From positions 1 through 55,647 of the forward strand of contig JAUSAX010000147.1 of NCBI GenBank assembly GCA_030652315.1: a stretch of 55,647 nucleotides of DNA, written 5' to 3'. Shown piece by piece: positions 17,295 through 26,597 of this stretch; the stretch's first letter is position 1, and each line of letters begins with the position of its first letter. The notes under the pieces were generated by a model. That model searched no databases, had not been told where the DNA came from, and saw only the letters and a list, made by a program, of their open reading frames with translations. Made by a program: the position numbers and the translations under genes. This DNA comes from Afipia sp. Its GTDB lineage: Bacteria > Pseudomonadota > Alphaproteobacteria > Rhizobiales > Xanthobacteraceae.

Positions 17295-18125
17295 CTACTC
17301 CCCGCTCTGGACCAGCGATCCGTGCTTTCTGGCGCTCTTCAACAGCAGCAAGAAGGCTACGGTCGAGGCGGCAAACAAAGCCACATTGATCGCCAGCGCC
17401 TGGATCATCAGGTCGGCGCGGAACACACGATCGATCAGCAAGGCCCGCATGCCTTCAAAGACATAGGTCGGCGGCAGCATCCACGCCACCACCTGCAGCC
17501 ACTCCGGCAATACCGAGACCGGGTAATAGACGCAGGTCAGCGGCAGCAGTGCGAACATCAGGGTCCACGCCAGCCCCTCCGCGCCCATGCCATTGCGAAG
17601 CACCAGCCCCGACGAGATCAGCCCGAACGACCAGCTCGTGAAGATCAGGTTGCAGAAGAACGCCACCAGCGCGAGGCCGAAACCGAACAGGTTGAAACCG
17701 AAGAAAACGATGGCGAGTATCGTCATCGGAATGACGCCGACAGCCAGCCGCACCACGCTCATCACCATCAGCGAGATCAGGTATTCGCTGACCTTGAGCG
17801 GGCTCATCAGCAGATTGCCGAGATTCTTCGACCACATCTCTTCGAGAAACGACATCGAGAAACCGAGCTGCCCGCGGAACAGGATGTCCCACAGGATCAC
17901 CGCGCCGATGAAAGTGCCGCCGGCCTTAGCGAAGAAACCCGCGTTCTGCGAGATGTAGGCCTGCGAAAAGCCCCATGTGATCAATTGCAGCACCGGCCAG
18001 TAAACCAGTTCAAGCAGCCGCGGCCACGACGACGTGAGAAGATACCAGTGGCGCAGGATCATCGCGCCGATACGATGCGGCGCGATGGCGTGCGGATTGC
18101 TGTGGCGAAGCTCGACCCCGCTCAT
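17295..18125 (-). CDS. ABC-2 type transporter permease
   Basis: 276-residue membrane subunit with about six helices, of the YadH/ABC-2 export family. Characteristic stretches are WPVLQLITWGF near the first helix, SFLEEMWSKNLGNLLMSPLKVSEYL in the cytoplasmic loop, and PLTCVYYPVSVLPEWLQVVAWMLPPTYVFEGMR before the last helix. It overlaps the 3' end of the ATPase gene by 4 bases (ATGA), so the two are translated together. The exported substrate is unknown. The composite palindromes lie downstream, between it and phaZ. Confidence 0.9.
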   Translation of the reverse strand: MSGVELRHSNPHAIAPHRIGAMILRHWYLLTSSWPRLLELVYWPVLQLITWGFSQAYISQNAGFFAKAGGTFIGAVILWDILFRGQLGFSMSFLEEMWSKNLGNLLMSPLKVSEYLISLMVMSVVRLAVGVIPMTILAIVFFGFNLFGFGLALVAFFCNLIFTSWSFGLISSGLVLRNGMGAEGLAWTLMFALLPLTCVYYPVSVLPEWLQVVAWMLPPTYVFEGMRALLIDRVFRADLMIQALAINVALFAASTVAFLLLLKSARKHGSLVQSGE

Positions 18126-18916
18126 GATGCGGCCTGCTGCACGCGGCCGCGCGCCACATCGAGGAACACTTCTTCCAGCGTCGCGCGGTTGTAGCGCGCG
18201 AGAATCGCGGACGGACTGTCGTCATCCTCGATGCGCCCGCGCTTCATGATGATGACGCGGTCGCACAGCCGTTCGACTTCCAGCATATTGTGCGAGGCCA
18301 GCAGGATCGTGGCTCCGCGCTCCTTGCGATAGGTTTCCAGATGACTGCGGATCCAGTCGGCGGTGTCCGGATCGAGCGACGCGGTCGGCTCGTCCAGCAG
18401 CAGCAGTTCCGGTTCGTTGATCAGGGCTTTCGCCAAGGCGACCCGCGTCTTCTGGCCCGCCGACAGCTTGCCGCTGGGGCGATCGAGGAATTCGTTCAGA
18501 TCAAGATCGGCGGCGAGCGAAACGATCCGCTCCTTCAGGTTCGTCACGCCATAGAGCCGGCCGAACACATTGAGATTCTGCCGCACGGTGAGGCGGCCCG
18601 GCATGTCCACGTAGGGACTTTCGAAATTCATCCGGCCGAGCACCTCGGCGCTTTGTTCGGGCATCGCGCATCCAAGCACGCTGACCCGGCCGGAGGTCGG
18701 CGACACCAGTCCCATGATCATGGAGATGGTTGTGGTCTCGCCGGCGCCATTGCCACCGAGCAGCCCCGTCACCGAACCGCGCGGGATCGTGAACGAGATA
18801 TCGTCCACGGCGCGCGTGGTCTTGTAGACCTTCACCAGCCGGTCGAGCCGGATCGCGGCTTCAGGCAATGCCGGACCGGACTGCGGCGTGACGTGGGCTT
18901 GAAGCGGAGCGGTCAT
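18122..18916 (-). CDS. ABC transporter ATP-binding protein with a substituted Walker A lysine
   Basis: 264-residue ATPase of the same ABC-2 exporter. The signature KLSAGQKTRVALAKAL, Walker B ELLLLDEPTASLDPD and the H-loop ILLASHNMLEVERLCD are intact. Walker A reads GLLGGNGAGETTTISM: position 60 is glutamate (codon GAG, complement of CTC at 18737-18739) where nearly all ABC ATPases have lysine (GxGKTT). That lysine binds the ATP phosphates, so as written the protein should be unable to hydrolyse ATP. A single base difference from AAG explains it. The rest of the gene shows no decay. Confidence 0.92.
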   Translation of the reverse strand: MTAPLQAHVTPQSGPALPEAAIRLDRLVKVYKTTRAVDDISFTIPRGSVTGLLGGNGAGETTTISMIMGLVSPTSGRVSVLGCAMPEQSAEVLGRMNFESPYVDMPGRLTVRQNLNVFGRLYGVTNLKERIVSLAADLDLNEFLDRPSGKLSAGQKTRVALAKALINEPELLLLDEPTASLDPDTADWIRSHLETYRKERGATILLASHNMLEVERLCDRVIIMKRGRIEDDDSPSAILARYNRATLEEVFLDVARGRVQQAAS

Positions 18917-19024
18917 GACAGCTGTTCATTGAGCCAACCGCGCCCTGTCTGCAAGGGCCGGATTTGCAATGCTTTAATGTGGACGCCGTTTGTGATCGGC
19001 GTGGCCGGACGCTAAGACTAGCTC

Positions 19025-20347
19025 ATGAGTGATCTCAGGTCCGACTTCCACCATCCGAACCGTTATGTGCGCCTCGACACTATCCTGAGGCTGCGCTGGC
19101 TTGCCGCGCTCGGGCAACTGGCGACGATTTTCATCGTCTCCGAGGGGCTCGATTTCGAAGTCCCGGTGATTCCCTGCATGATCATCATTGGGCTGTCGTC
19201 GCTCCTCAATCTGGTGCTGCAGATCCGGTTCAACCCGGTCCACCGCCTGGCGCCGCGCTACGCCGCCGCGCTGCTCACCATCAACATCGCGGAACTCGCC
19301 GCCCTGCTGTTCCTGACCGGCGGCCTGCAGAATCCATTTTCATTTCTTTTCCTTGCGCCGGTGCTGATCTCGGCGACGGCGCTGCCGACGCGGATCACGA
19401 TCGCACTCGGAATCTTCGCAGCAGCCTGCGCCGCGGCTCTTGGATTCTTTCACCTGCCGTTGCCGTGGAATGGCGAGGAGCCGCTGGTGCTGCCGCCGAC
19501 CTACATGATCGCGGTCTGGCTTTCGATCGTGCTGGCGATCGGCGTCACCAGTCTCTACGCGTTTCAGGTCACCGAAGAGGCGCGCAAGCTCTCCGATGCG
19601 CTGGCCGCCACCGAGCTGGTTCTGACGCGCGAACAGCATCTGACCCAGATCGACGGCCTCGCCGCCGCCGCAGCGCATGAGCTCGGAACACCGCTGTCCA
19701 CCATCTTCCTGATTTCGCGCGAACTCGAGGACGCTATTCAAAAAAACGGCTTCGACGAGCACGCACGTGGCGATCTCAAAACGCTGCGCGAGCAGGCACA
19801 GCGTTGCCGGGAAATCCTGGCCAAGATCACACAGCTGTCGTCGCAGGGCGCCCCGTTCGACCGGATGCCGCTCTCGACACTGATCGAAGAGACGGTCGCG
19901 CCGCATCGCGATTTCGGCATCGCCATCAAGGTACGTATCGCGCTGGCCCAGGATCCCGAACCGGTCGGCATGCGCAATCCAGCGGTCCTCTACGGCGTCG
20001 GCAACATTCTGGAGAACGCGGTCGATTTCGCGCGTGAGCGTGTCGAGGTGAATGCGTGGTGGGATGCGAACACGGTTGAAATCGTCATCTCCGACGACGG
20101 CCCCGGAATCGCGCCGGACATTCTCAAGCGGATCGGCGAACCCTATCTGACACGGCGGCGCACCGGCGACGCCCAGGGCGGCGGTCTCGGCCTCGGCGTT
20201 TTCATCGCGCGCACCTTGCTGGAGCGAACCGGGGCGCGGGTGTCTTTCACCAACCGCACATTCCCCGACCACGGCGCGATCGTAACGATTGTCTGGCCTC
20301 GCAGCAGTTTCGAGACCTCGGAAGTCCCGTCACCGGAATTGCCGTGA
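19025..20347 (+). CDS. regB: Redox sensor histidine kinase RegB/PrrB/RegS family
   Basis: 440-residue membrane kinase. Six N-terminal helices (about 25-182) contain GGLQNPF at 99-105, the heptapeptide linked to ubiquinone sensing in RegB. The kinase core has LAAAAAHELGTPLSTI with H218, and QAQRCREIL with C261, matching the redox-active cysteine region of RegB; N box NILENAVDFA, G boxes DDGPGIAP and GGGLGLGVFIA. Phosphorylates the RegA-type regulator encoded 112 bases downstream. In rhizobia the pair is called RegS/RegR and governs redox-dependent respiration and fixation genes. No senC or hvrA gene is seen between the two. Confidence 0.94.
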   Translation: MSDLRSDFHHPNRYVRLDTILRLRWLAALGQLATIFIVSEGLDFEVPVIPCMIIIGLSSLLNLVLQIRFNPVHRLAPRYAAALLTINIAELAALLFLTGGLQNPFSFLFLAPVLISATALPTRITIALGIFAAACAAALGFFHLPLPWNGEEPLVLPPTYMIAVWLSIVLAIGVTSLYAFQVTEEARKLSDALAATELVLTREQHLTQIDGLAAAAAHELGTPLSTIFLISRELEDAIQKNGFDEHARGDLKTLREQAQRCREILAKITQLSSQGAPFDRMPLSTLIEETVAPHRDFGIAIKVRIALAQDPEPVGMRNPAVLYGVGNILENAVDFARERVEVNAWWDANTVEIVISDDGPGIAPDILKRIGEPYLTRRRTGDAQGGGLGLGVFIARTLLERTGARVSFTNRTFPDHGAIVTIVWPRSSFETSEVPSPELP

Positions 20348-20459
20348 GGGCGCAAGTGCGGCCGGGTGTCATTTTAGGCCCGCAGACCCGTTTCCCGGCC
20401 TTGGCATCGCCTGATTGAGACGCCATATCTATATAGAGTACATCAGGAGGCGCATCACC

Positions 20460-21014
20460 GTGACCGCAACTGCCGATTTGACCGAGATTGCCGACCGTTC
20501 TCTGCTGATCGTCGAGGATGACAAGGCGTTTCTTGAACGGCTTGCGCGCGCCATGGAGACCCGCGGCTTCGCGGTGACCGCCTGCGACAATGTGTCCGAC
20601 GGACTTCATCACATCGATCAGACTCCTCCGGCCTTCGCGGTGGTCGATTTGCGGCTCGGCGATGGCAACGGTCTCGATGTCGTGTCGGCGCTGAAGCGTC
20701 AGCGGCCGGATGCCCGCGCCATCGTGCTGACCGGCTACGGCAACATCGCCACCGCCGTCACCGCGGTGAAGATGGGCGCGGTCGATTATCTCTCCAAGCC
20801 TGCTGACGCGGACGACGTTGTCGCCGCACTGCTCGCAAGCGGCACCGACAAGTCGCAGCTTCCGCAGAACCCGATGTCGGCCGACCGGGTCCGCTGGGAA
20901 CACATTCAGCGCATCTATGAGATGTGCAATCGCAATGTTTCGGAGACCGCGCGCCGCCTGAACATGCATCGCCGGACGTTGCAGCGTATCCTGGCCAAGC
21001 GCGCCCCGCGCTGA
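20460..21014 (+). CDS. regA: Response regulator RegA/PrrA/RegR family
   Basis: 184-residue partner of the upstream kinase. Receiver domain with E19/D20/D21, phosphoacceptor D63 (VVDLRLGDG), T91 and K113; a short linker; and a Fis-type helix-turn-helix (RNVSETARRLNMHRRTLQRILAKR) at 157-181, the RegA hallmark. The start is GTG 20460, fixed by a strong AGGAGG at 20445-20450, 9 bases upstream. An upstream ATG at 20415 in the same frame has no ribosome binding site. Confidence 0.95.
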   Translation: MTATADLTEIADRSLLIVEDDKAFLERLARAMETRGFAVTACDNVSDGLHHIDQTPPAFAVVDLRLGDGNGLDVVSALKRQRPDARAIVLTGYGNIATAVTAVKMGAVDYLSKPADADDVVAALLASGTDKSQLPQNPMSADRVRWEHIQRIYEMCNRNVSETARRLNMHRRTLQRILAKRAPR

Positions 21015-21104
21015 ACAGCGGCTCTCCGGCGGAACTTTTGTGAGCGGGCCTGCGTTATCCACGCAGGACATTCAGAAAGGGAGCGGCCACGCTGCCGAGA
21101 GCAG

Positions 21105-21326
21105 ATGCGAAAAGCGCGACATATCGAAATCTCGTCCCGGCTTGAAGTCACCAAACAGTTCGGTCTGGTCGAAGATTATCGCATCGACTGGCCGCAGGGA
21201 GCGTCCCTGCGCGCGCCGCGCATTACGGTGCGCAGGCGAGAAGCCTATCCCGTTCAGGTGACCCGGAATTACGTGACAACCCTGCTTGAGCCATTCGTAA
21301 CGTCGCGCGAAATCGTGGTGACGTGA
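21105..21326 (+). CDS. Small hypothetical protein before heme oxygenase
   Basis: 73 residues from ATG 21105, ending 27 bases before the heme oxygenase start. The sequence (EVTKQFGLVEDYRIDWPQG, then VRRREAYPVQVTRNYVTTLLEPF) is protein-like but I do not recognise it. Support is its codon-like composition and position in the 339-base gap between regA and the heme oxygenase gene. If not real, that gap holds nothing I can name beyond the promoter for the next gene. Confidence 0.35.
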   Translation: MRKARHIEISSRLEVTKQFGLVEDYRIDWPQGASLRAPRITVRRREAYPVQVTRNYVTTLLEPFVTSREIVVT

Positions 21327-21353
21327 TTTAGCGCAGCATAGGGCGAAACCGTC

Positions 21354-21965
21354 ATGGGCGCCGCAATCTGGGACACGATCCGCGAAGCGACACAGACGTC
21401 GCACAGCCGTCTTGATGTTGCGCTGTCGAAGCTCGACCTCGCGATCCCCCTTTATTACGAGGGATTCCTGCGCAGTCAGGCCGAAGCGCTGTTTCCTCTC
21501 GAAGCAGCCCTCCAAGCCCGCGGAATCGAAAGCCTGATTCCGGACTGGATCCAGCGCATTCGCACACCAGCCCTCCAACGCGACCTCGCAACCCTGAACA
21601 TCCCCTGCAATCTGTTGCCCGCCCCCGAGTTCGGATCGGCTGCGGAAATGCTCGGCGCGGTCTATGTGCTTGAGGCCTCACGAATGGGAGCACGTGTGAT
21701 GCTCGCCCGTCTTGCGGAGCATCCCGACTCGGATGCGATGAACGCGACCGCCTATCTTCGTCACGGCTTCGGCAAGCGGTTCTGGCCAAGCTTTCTGACG
21801 CTGCTGGAAACGCATCCCGCCGCGCAGAGTGATACAGCAGGCGTGGTGCATGGCGCGGAGATCGCGTTCGCGATGTTCGAGACTGCGCTGAAGCCGATGG
21901 AAAACGTCGTCGTGGACTTCACGCGCGCCGGCAAAGGCAGCGGTTACGCGCCGACGCCGGGATAG
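21354..21965 (+). CDS. Biliverdin-producing heme oxygenase
   Basis: 203 residues of the bacterial heme oxygenase fold. H17 in TQTSHSRLD is the expected proximal heme ligand, and LGAVYVLEASRMGARVMLARL is the distal helix that covers the heme (the family has G.LYVLEGS..GG). It cleaves heme to biliverdin, iron and CO. The sequence is closer to the BphO type that makes chromophore for bacteriophytochromes, but no phytochrome gene lies within this window. The start has only a weak ribosome binding site (AGGGCGAAACC). Confidence 0.87.
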   Translation: MGAAIWDTIREATQTSHSRLDVALSKLDLAIPLYYEGFLRSQAEALFPLEAALQARGIESLIPDWIQRIRTPALQRDLATLNIPCNLLPAPEFGSAAEMLGAVYVLEASRMGARVMLARLAEHPDSDAMNATAYLRHGFGKRFWPSFLTLLETHPAAQSDTAGVVHGAEIAFAMFETALKPMENVVVDFTRAGKGSGYAPTPG

Positions 21966-22435
21966 TCCTGCGGATCGGCGAGGCGGCCGATGCGCTGCGC
22001 CGCCAGCAATCCAAAACTGATCATCATCGATTTGCGTGTCGCGGCCGGCAGCCGATGCTCGGGCGCGTCACAATGCAGGTGCGCGCCGTAGGCGTCGGCG
22101 ACGATCAATCCGGTCTCGGGCGGAAACAGCTCGCAGGGTAGATCCTGCGTGAAGGCAAAGAACAGCCGGTCGCAATGCATCCGGTAGTCCTGCCATTTTT
22201 GATCGGCGCGCAGATCCTCGACCGACGATTTGATCTCGACAATCCAGATGTCGCCGCGCGCGTTCATCGCGACCAGATCGGCGCGCCGCCCCGACGGCAA
22301 GGTCAATTCGCTGACGCAGGAAAAACCCAGCGATCTCAAAAGCCTGGACGTGCCGCGCGCAATCGCGAGCGCTGTGTCGGACTGGCGACGGTCCGGTGGC
22401 AAACTCGGCTCGGGAGGGCGAAATGGTGAATGCAT
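21944..22435 (-). CDS. mmcB: MmcB family DNA repair protein
   Basis: 163 residues. ADLVAMNARGDIWIVEIKSSVEDLRADQKWQDYRMHCDRLFFAFTQD is the conserved block of MmcB, an alphaproteobacterial, SOS-linked protein with a restriction-endonuclease-like core (E..K site in VEIKSS). ATG 22435 gives MHSPFRPPEPSL. Its last 22 bases overlap the 3' end of the heme oxygenase gene on the opposite strand. Confidence 0.85.
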   Translation of the reverse strand: MHSPFRPPEPSLPPDRRQSDTALAIARGTSRLLRSLGFSCVSELTLPSGRRADLVAMNARGDIWIVEIKSSVEDLRADQKWQDYRMHCDRLFFAFTQDLPCELFPPETGLIVADAYGAHLHCDAPEHRLPAATRKSMMISFGLLAAQRIGRLADPQDYPGVGA

Positions 22436-22586
22436 GATTCCGAACAGGGTAGCAGAAAAGCAAAAGTCCCTCAGCCCCAAAAGCGTACGCGGCCCGACAC
22501 AATTCGGACCCTGCGCCGTCGCGAAGCATCGGAACCATGGGTTCCGCTGGGAGCGAACGTCAACGTTTCAGTCCCTGGAGGGGGAA

Positions 22587-23729
22587 ATGCAATCAGGCAT
22601 CACCAGAGCATTCAAAATCGGCGGCCGTGCATTCGCACTTGCCGTCCTCACACTGCCAGTCGCCGCAACACTGTCGCAGGCCGTCGCGAAGCCTATCGTC
22701 GAAGTCGCTTTCGTTCTCGACACCACCGGCTCGATGGGCGGCCTGCTCGAAGGCGCCAAACGGAAAATCTGGTCGATCGCAACCAGTGTTGTCGACACCA
22801 ATCCTGACGCCGATATCCGCATCGGCCTCGTGGCCTATCGCGACATCGGCGACGAGTATGTGACCAGAACGTTCGACCTCACCACCGACATTCAGGACAT
22901 CTACGCCAACCTGCTCGAACTGAAAGCGCGCGGCGGCGGCGACTGGCCGGAGAGCGTCAACGAAGCGCTCGATGTGGCGGTCAACAAGCTGCAATGGACC
23001 AAGGGCAGCGACGCAAGGCGCATCGTGTTTCTGGTCGGCGACGCGCCGCCGCATATGGACTACGCGCAGGACACCAAATACCCGAAGACGCTCGCCGTGG
23101 CGAAGCAACGCGACATCGTGGTCAACGCGGTGCTGGCCGGCCGCGCGCGCGACACCGAGCGCGTCTGGCAGGACATCGCGCAACTCGGCGACGGCCGATT
23201 CATTCCGATTCCGCAGGACGGCGGCGAGGTCGTGATAATCGAAACGCCTTACGACGACGACATCATCATCCTGCAGAAGGAGATCAACGGCACCGTCATT
23301 CCGTACGGGCCAATGAAGTTGCAGAAACGCGTCGAGGAAAAAACCCGGCAGTTGGCGCAGGTTGCGGCGGCGGCACCGGCGTCGGCCTCCGACATGGCGA
23401 GCTATCTCAACAAGCGCTCAAAAGTCTCGTCCGAAGCGGTCACCGGCGACGGCGATCTCGTTAGCGCTGTCGCCTCCGGCCGCGCGACGCTCGGCAGCGT
23501 CAAGGAGGAAGAACTCCCCGACGGCTTGCGCAAGCTCTCGCCCGAGCAGCGCAAGGCCGAACTCGACAAGCAGACGCAGGCACGCAAGACCCTGAACGAA
23601 AAGCTCGCAGCTCTCGTGCAGAAGCGCGACGCCTACGTCGTCGAAAAGAAGCGCAGCGCCTCGCCCGCCAAGGTCTCGTCCTTCGACCGCGTCGTGGAGG
23701 ACACGCTGAAAGCCCAGACCAGGCGGTAA
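22587..23729 (+). CDS. Secreted von Willebrand factor type A domain protein
   Basis: 380 residues. ATG 22587 has GGAGGGGG upstream. A signal peptide runs to about residue 34 (cut near AVA-KP). The VWA domain begins VEVAFVLDTTGSMGG with the MIDAS motif DTTGSM (45-50). A second half, about 240-380, is rich in lysine, glutamate, alanine and probably coiled. Function unknown; the domain suggests a metal-dependent adhesion or scaffold role in the periplasm. Single gene, ended by a strong hairpin. Confidence 0.85.
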   Translation: MQSGITRAFKIGGRAFALAVLTLPVAATLSQAVAKPIVEVAFVLDTTGSMGGLLEGAKRKIWSIATSVVDTNPDADIRIGLVAYRDIGDEYVTRTFDLTTDIQDIYANLLELKARGGGDWPESVNEALDVAVNKLQWTKGSDARRIVFLVGDAPPHMDYAQDTKYPKTLAVAKQRDIVVNAVLAGRARDTERVWQDIAQLGDGRFIPIPQDGGEVVIIETPYDDDIIILQKEINGTVIPYGPMKLQKRVEEKTRQLAQVAAAAPASASDMASYLNKRSKVSSEAVTGDGDLVSAVASGRATLGSVKEEELPDGLRKLSPEQRKAELDKQTQARKTLNEKLAALVQKRDAYVVEKKRSASPAKVSSFDRVVEDTLKAQTRR

Positions 23730-24061
23730 CCTTGTTCCGCCAAAACGATGCCGGCACACCGCAACGTCGAACGGCTGGCCAGAAAGCCCTCATTTCATTG
23801 GGCTGCATGGCCAGCCGCGTTGCCGAGGCCGACGCAGATCGGCGTCATTAAAGAATGCTCCGAGATATTTACCCGCGATTCACGCAACTTCCGGGTTCCG
23901 CAACCGGAAGGGACACCATTCGCGCGTTCTTAATCGGTTACCGCCAGTGTTGGACCTCGCGCATGACGGACGAGGCCCAAGAGCCGCGCCGCCTGCGCTG
24001 GAATGGGAATGGCAGTCAGGGAATTCACGTCAAACGGCAGGCGGGGGGCGTACGGCGTCCG
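23730..24061. other. Intergenic region of 332 bases between the VWA and GGDEF/EAL genes
   Basis: It contains a strong hairpin (next entry) and the promoter region of the next gene. The downstream frame is open through most of it (from 23855) but shows no good start before 24062. I see no other gene. Confidence 0.5.
23772..23817. terminator. Strong hairpin after the VWA gene
   Basis: CGGCTGGCCA (23772-23781) pairs perfectly with TGGCCAGCCG (23808-23817), with an inner GCCC/GGGC pair (23786-23789 and 23800-23803). It starts 43 bases after the VWA stop codon. Confidence 0.55.
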
Positions 24062-26479
24062 ATGAAGTTCAATTTTGTATCCGCGAAAATGCGTCTGCTG
24101 CGGCTGGTTTCGCCCTTCATCGCCATTGTCCTGTTGCAGGCCTTTCTGGCGGGGATGAGTCTGAGCATCCTGTCGTCCGTCCGCGCCTATGTCGGCGGCG
24201 AAAGCCTGTGGTCGAAGGGCCAGAAGAACGCCGTCCAACATCTTTATCTCTACGGCGAAACCGGCGACGACCAGCACTTCGAACAATACGAGAAAGCCAT
24301 CGCCGGACCGCTGGGCGACCGCACCGCGCGTCTCGCGCTGGAACAGAAGCCCACGGACCTCGCAGCCGCCCGCGCCGGCTTTCTGCAAGGCGGAATTCAC
24401 CCCGACGACATCGACGGCGTCATCTGGCTGTATCGCTATTTCCGGGAGTTGCCGCCGTTCAAGAAAGCGATCACGCACTGGGTCAACACCGACCCGATAC
24501 TCGATGAACTCACCAACCTTGCGAAGCAAATCCAGACCGAACAAAACGGCACGCCGGTTTCGCCCTCACAACTCATCTCGCTGCGCGAGCGGATCGACCA
24601 GTTCAACGCCCGCATCGCGCCCGAGGCGACAGGTTTCGCCGAAAGCCTCGGTAACGGGTCGCGGCAGGTCAAGTTCGTCCTGACCATCGCCAATCTGCTC
24701 GTCGCCGCGCTGCTGGTGGGTCTGCTGCTGACGCTGACGCGCTACTTCATGGCGCAGCGCCGCAGATTCGTGCATGCGCTGCGCACCGAAAAGGAGCGCG
24801 CGCAGATCACCCTCGCGGCCATCGGCGACGCCGTCATCAGCACCGACGCCAAGGGCAACGTCGAATACATGAATCCGGCCGCCGAGCGACTGGTGGCCTG
24901 CCGCGCGCTGGCGGCCAGGGGGCTGCCGGTCGCCTCGCTGTTCAAAATTCTCGACGAAGAGACCGGACAACCGCGCGAAAGCCAGATCGAACAGATTCTG
25001 GAGGGCGGCGACCTCACTCACACCACGCGTCCGCAATTGCTGCAACGGCCGGATTCCACGTCCGTCGCGATCTCCATGATCGGAACGCCGCTCTACAAGG
25101 AAGGCGCGGTCGCGGGCGCAGTGCTGGTGCTGCACGACATGACCAGCGAAAAGAAATATATCGCCCGCCTGTCGTGGCAGGCGTCGCACGACAGCCTGAC
25201 CAAGCTGGCCAACCGCCGCGAGTTCGAGCACCGGCTGGAGAAGGCCTTGCAGGAGGACTGCGACCGCCAAAGCCCGCACGCGCTGATGTTCCTCGATCTC
25301 GACCAGTTCAAGATCATCAACGACACCTGCGGCCACGCCGCCGGCGACAAGCTGCTGTGCGAGGTCGCCTCGGCGCTGCAACTGCATTTGCGGGTCGACG
25401 ATCTGCTGGCACGGCTCGGCGGCGATGAATTCGCGATCCTGCTGGAGAACGGCGACCTTGAGCGGGCCGCGATCGTCGCGGAACGGCTGCGCCAGGCAGT
25501 GCAGGATCTCAATTTCGTCTGGAACGGGCGGTCGTTCACGATCACGGCGAGCATCGGCCTTGTGCAGATGCGCGGCCGCGCGACCAAGGATGAAACCCTG
25601 CGCACCGCCGACCTCGCCTGCTACCTTGCCAAGGAGAAGGGCCGCAACCGGATCCAGATCCACAATCCGAGCGACACCGAGTTGCTGCATCGCTTCGGTG
25701 AAATGGCGTGGGTGCAACGCATTCACGACGCGCTGGACGAGCAGCGCTTCTGTCTCTACGCGCAGAATATCGCCGCCTTACACGACACCGGGCATGCCGG
25801 TGCGCATATCGAACTCCTGCTGCGGCTGCGCGACAGGGACGGCAAGCTGGTGCCTCCGGGAGATTTCATCCCTGCCGCCGAACGCTACGGCCTGATGCCG
25901 CTGATCGACCGGTGGGTCGTGCATCACGCCTTCGAGATCATTGCCACCCGGCTCGCCGCATCCGAGAGCATCGCGACCTGCGCGATCAACCTGTCAGGTG
26001 CAACCTTCAGCGACGAGGGTTTCGTCGACTACGTTCGCGAACAACTTGAGCTGTTCAGTATTCCGCCGGCGATGATCTGCTTCGAGATCACCGAGACCAG
26101 CGCGATCGCCAATCTCGACAATGCCAACCGCTTCATCGGCGTGCTGCAAAAACTGGGATGCCGGTTCTCGCTCGACGATTTCGGCAGCGGCATGTCGTCG
26201 TTCGGCTACCTGAAACATCTGCCGGTGAACTACCTCAAGATCGACGGCGGGTTCGTCAAGGACATGCTCGACGATCCGATCGACCGCGCCATGGTTGAAA
26301 TGATCTGCCGCATCGGCAAGGTCATGGGCAAACAGACCATTGCCGAATTCGTCGAAAACGACGCCATTCTCGAGGCGCTGCGCGAGATCGGGGTCGATTA
26401 CGCGCAAGGTTACGGCGTCGGCCGTCCGGAGCCGTTCGACATGGTCTCTACCGTCAAGCCGAACCTGCGCGTGGCCTGA
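24062..26479 (+). CDS. PAS-GGDEF-EAL cyclic-di-GMP protein
   Basis: 805 residues from ATG 24062. Two transmembrane helices (about 13-40 and 205-227) bound a periplasmic sensor region; then a PAS domain (about 250-365), GGDEF (GGDEF at 453-457 in [12 protein letters not shown], so a potential diguanylate cyclase) and an EAL domain. The EAL signature reads [10 protein letters not shown] (E584-L-L) instead of EAL; the catalytic glutamate and other sites ([44 protein letters not shown]) look preserved, so phosphodiesterase activity is possible. The frame is open to 23855 but the upstream part lacks a credible start. Confidence 0.92.
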   Translation: MKFNFVSAKMRLLRLVSPFIAIVLLQAFLAGMSLSILSSVRAYVGGESLWSKGQKNAVQHLYLYGETGDDQHFEQYEKAIAGPLGDRTARLALEQKPTDLAAARAGFLQGGIHPDDIDGVIWLYRYFRELPPFKKAITHWVNTDPILDELTNLAKQIQTEQNGTPVSPSQLISLRERIDQFNARIAPEATGFAESLGNGSRQVKFVLTIANLLVAALLVGLLLTLTRYFMAQRRRFVHALRTEKERAQITLAAIGDAVISTDAKGNVEYMNPAAERLVACRALAARGLPVASLFKILDEETGQPRESQIEQILEGGDLTHTTRPQLLQRPDSTSVAISMIGTPLYKEGAVAGAVLVLHDMTSEKKYIARLSWQASHDSLTKLANRREFEHRLEKALQEDCDRQSPHALMFLDLDQFKIINDTCGHAAGDKLLCEVASALQLHLRVDDLLARLGGDEFAILLENGDLERAAIVAERLRQAVQDLNFVWNGRSFTITASIGLVQMRGRATKDETLRTADLACYLAKEKGRNRIQIHNPSDTELLHRFGEMAWVQRIHDALDEQRFCLYAQNIAALHDTGHAGAHIELLLRLRDRDGKLVPPGDFIPAAERYGLMPLIDRWVVHHAFEIIATRLAASESIATCAINLSGATFSDEGFVDYVREQLELFSIPPAMICFEITETSAIANLDNANRFIGVLQKLGCRFSLDDFGSGMSSFGYLKHLPVNYLKIDGGFVKDMLDDPIDRAMVEMICRIGKVMGKQTIAEFVENDAILEALREIGVDYAQGYGVGRPEPFDMVSTVKPNLRVA

Positions 26480-26597
26480 CCGTCGCCTCGTGAAGGGTCC
26501 GATCAGGTTCCCGTAAAATCTCGTCAAGCCCGGGCATGACGACGATCTATGCGTAAATCCACTTGGCGCGGCGCAAAAAATCAGCATTGTGGCCCGC

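Noticed and set aside
21072..21578. Minus-strand frame of 168 codons crossing the heme oxygenase start
   Set aside because: Half of it is the reverse of the heme oxygenase gene and it has no supporting start or family pattern.
24062..26479. Degenerate, inactive EAL domain
   Set aside because: The first motif differs (ELL), but the remaining catalytic residues look intact, so inactivity cannot be claimed.
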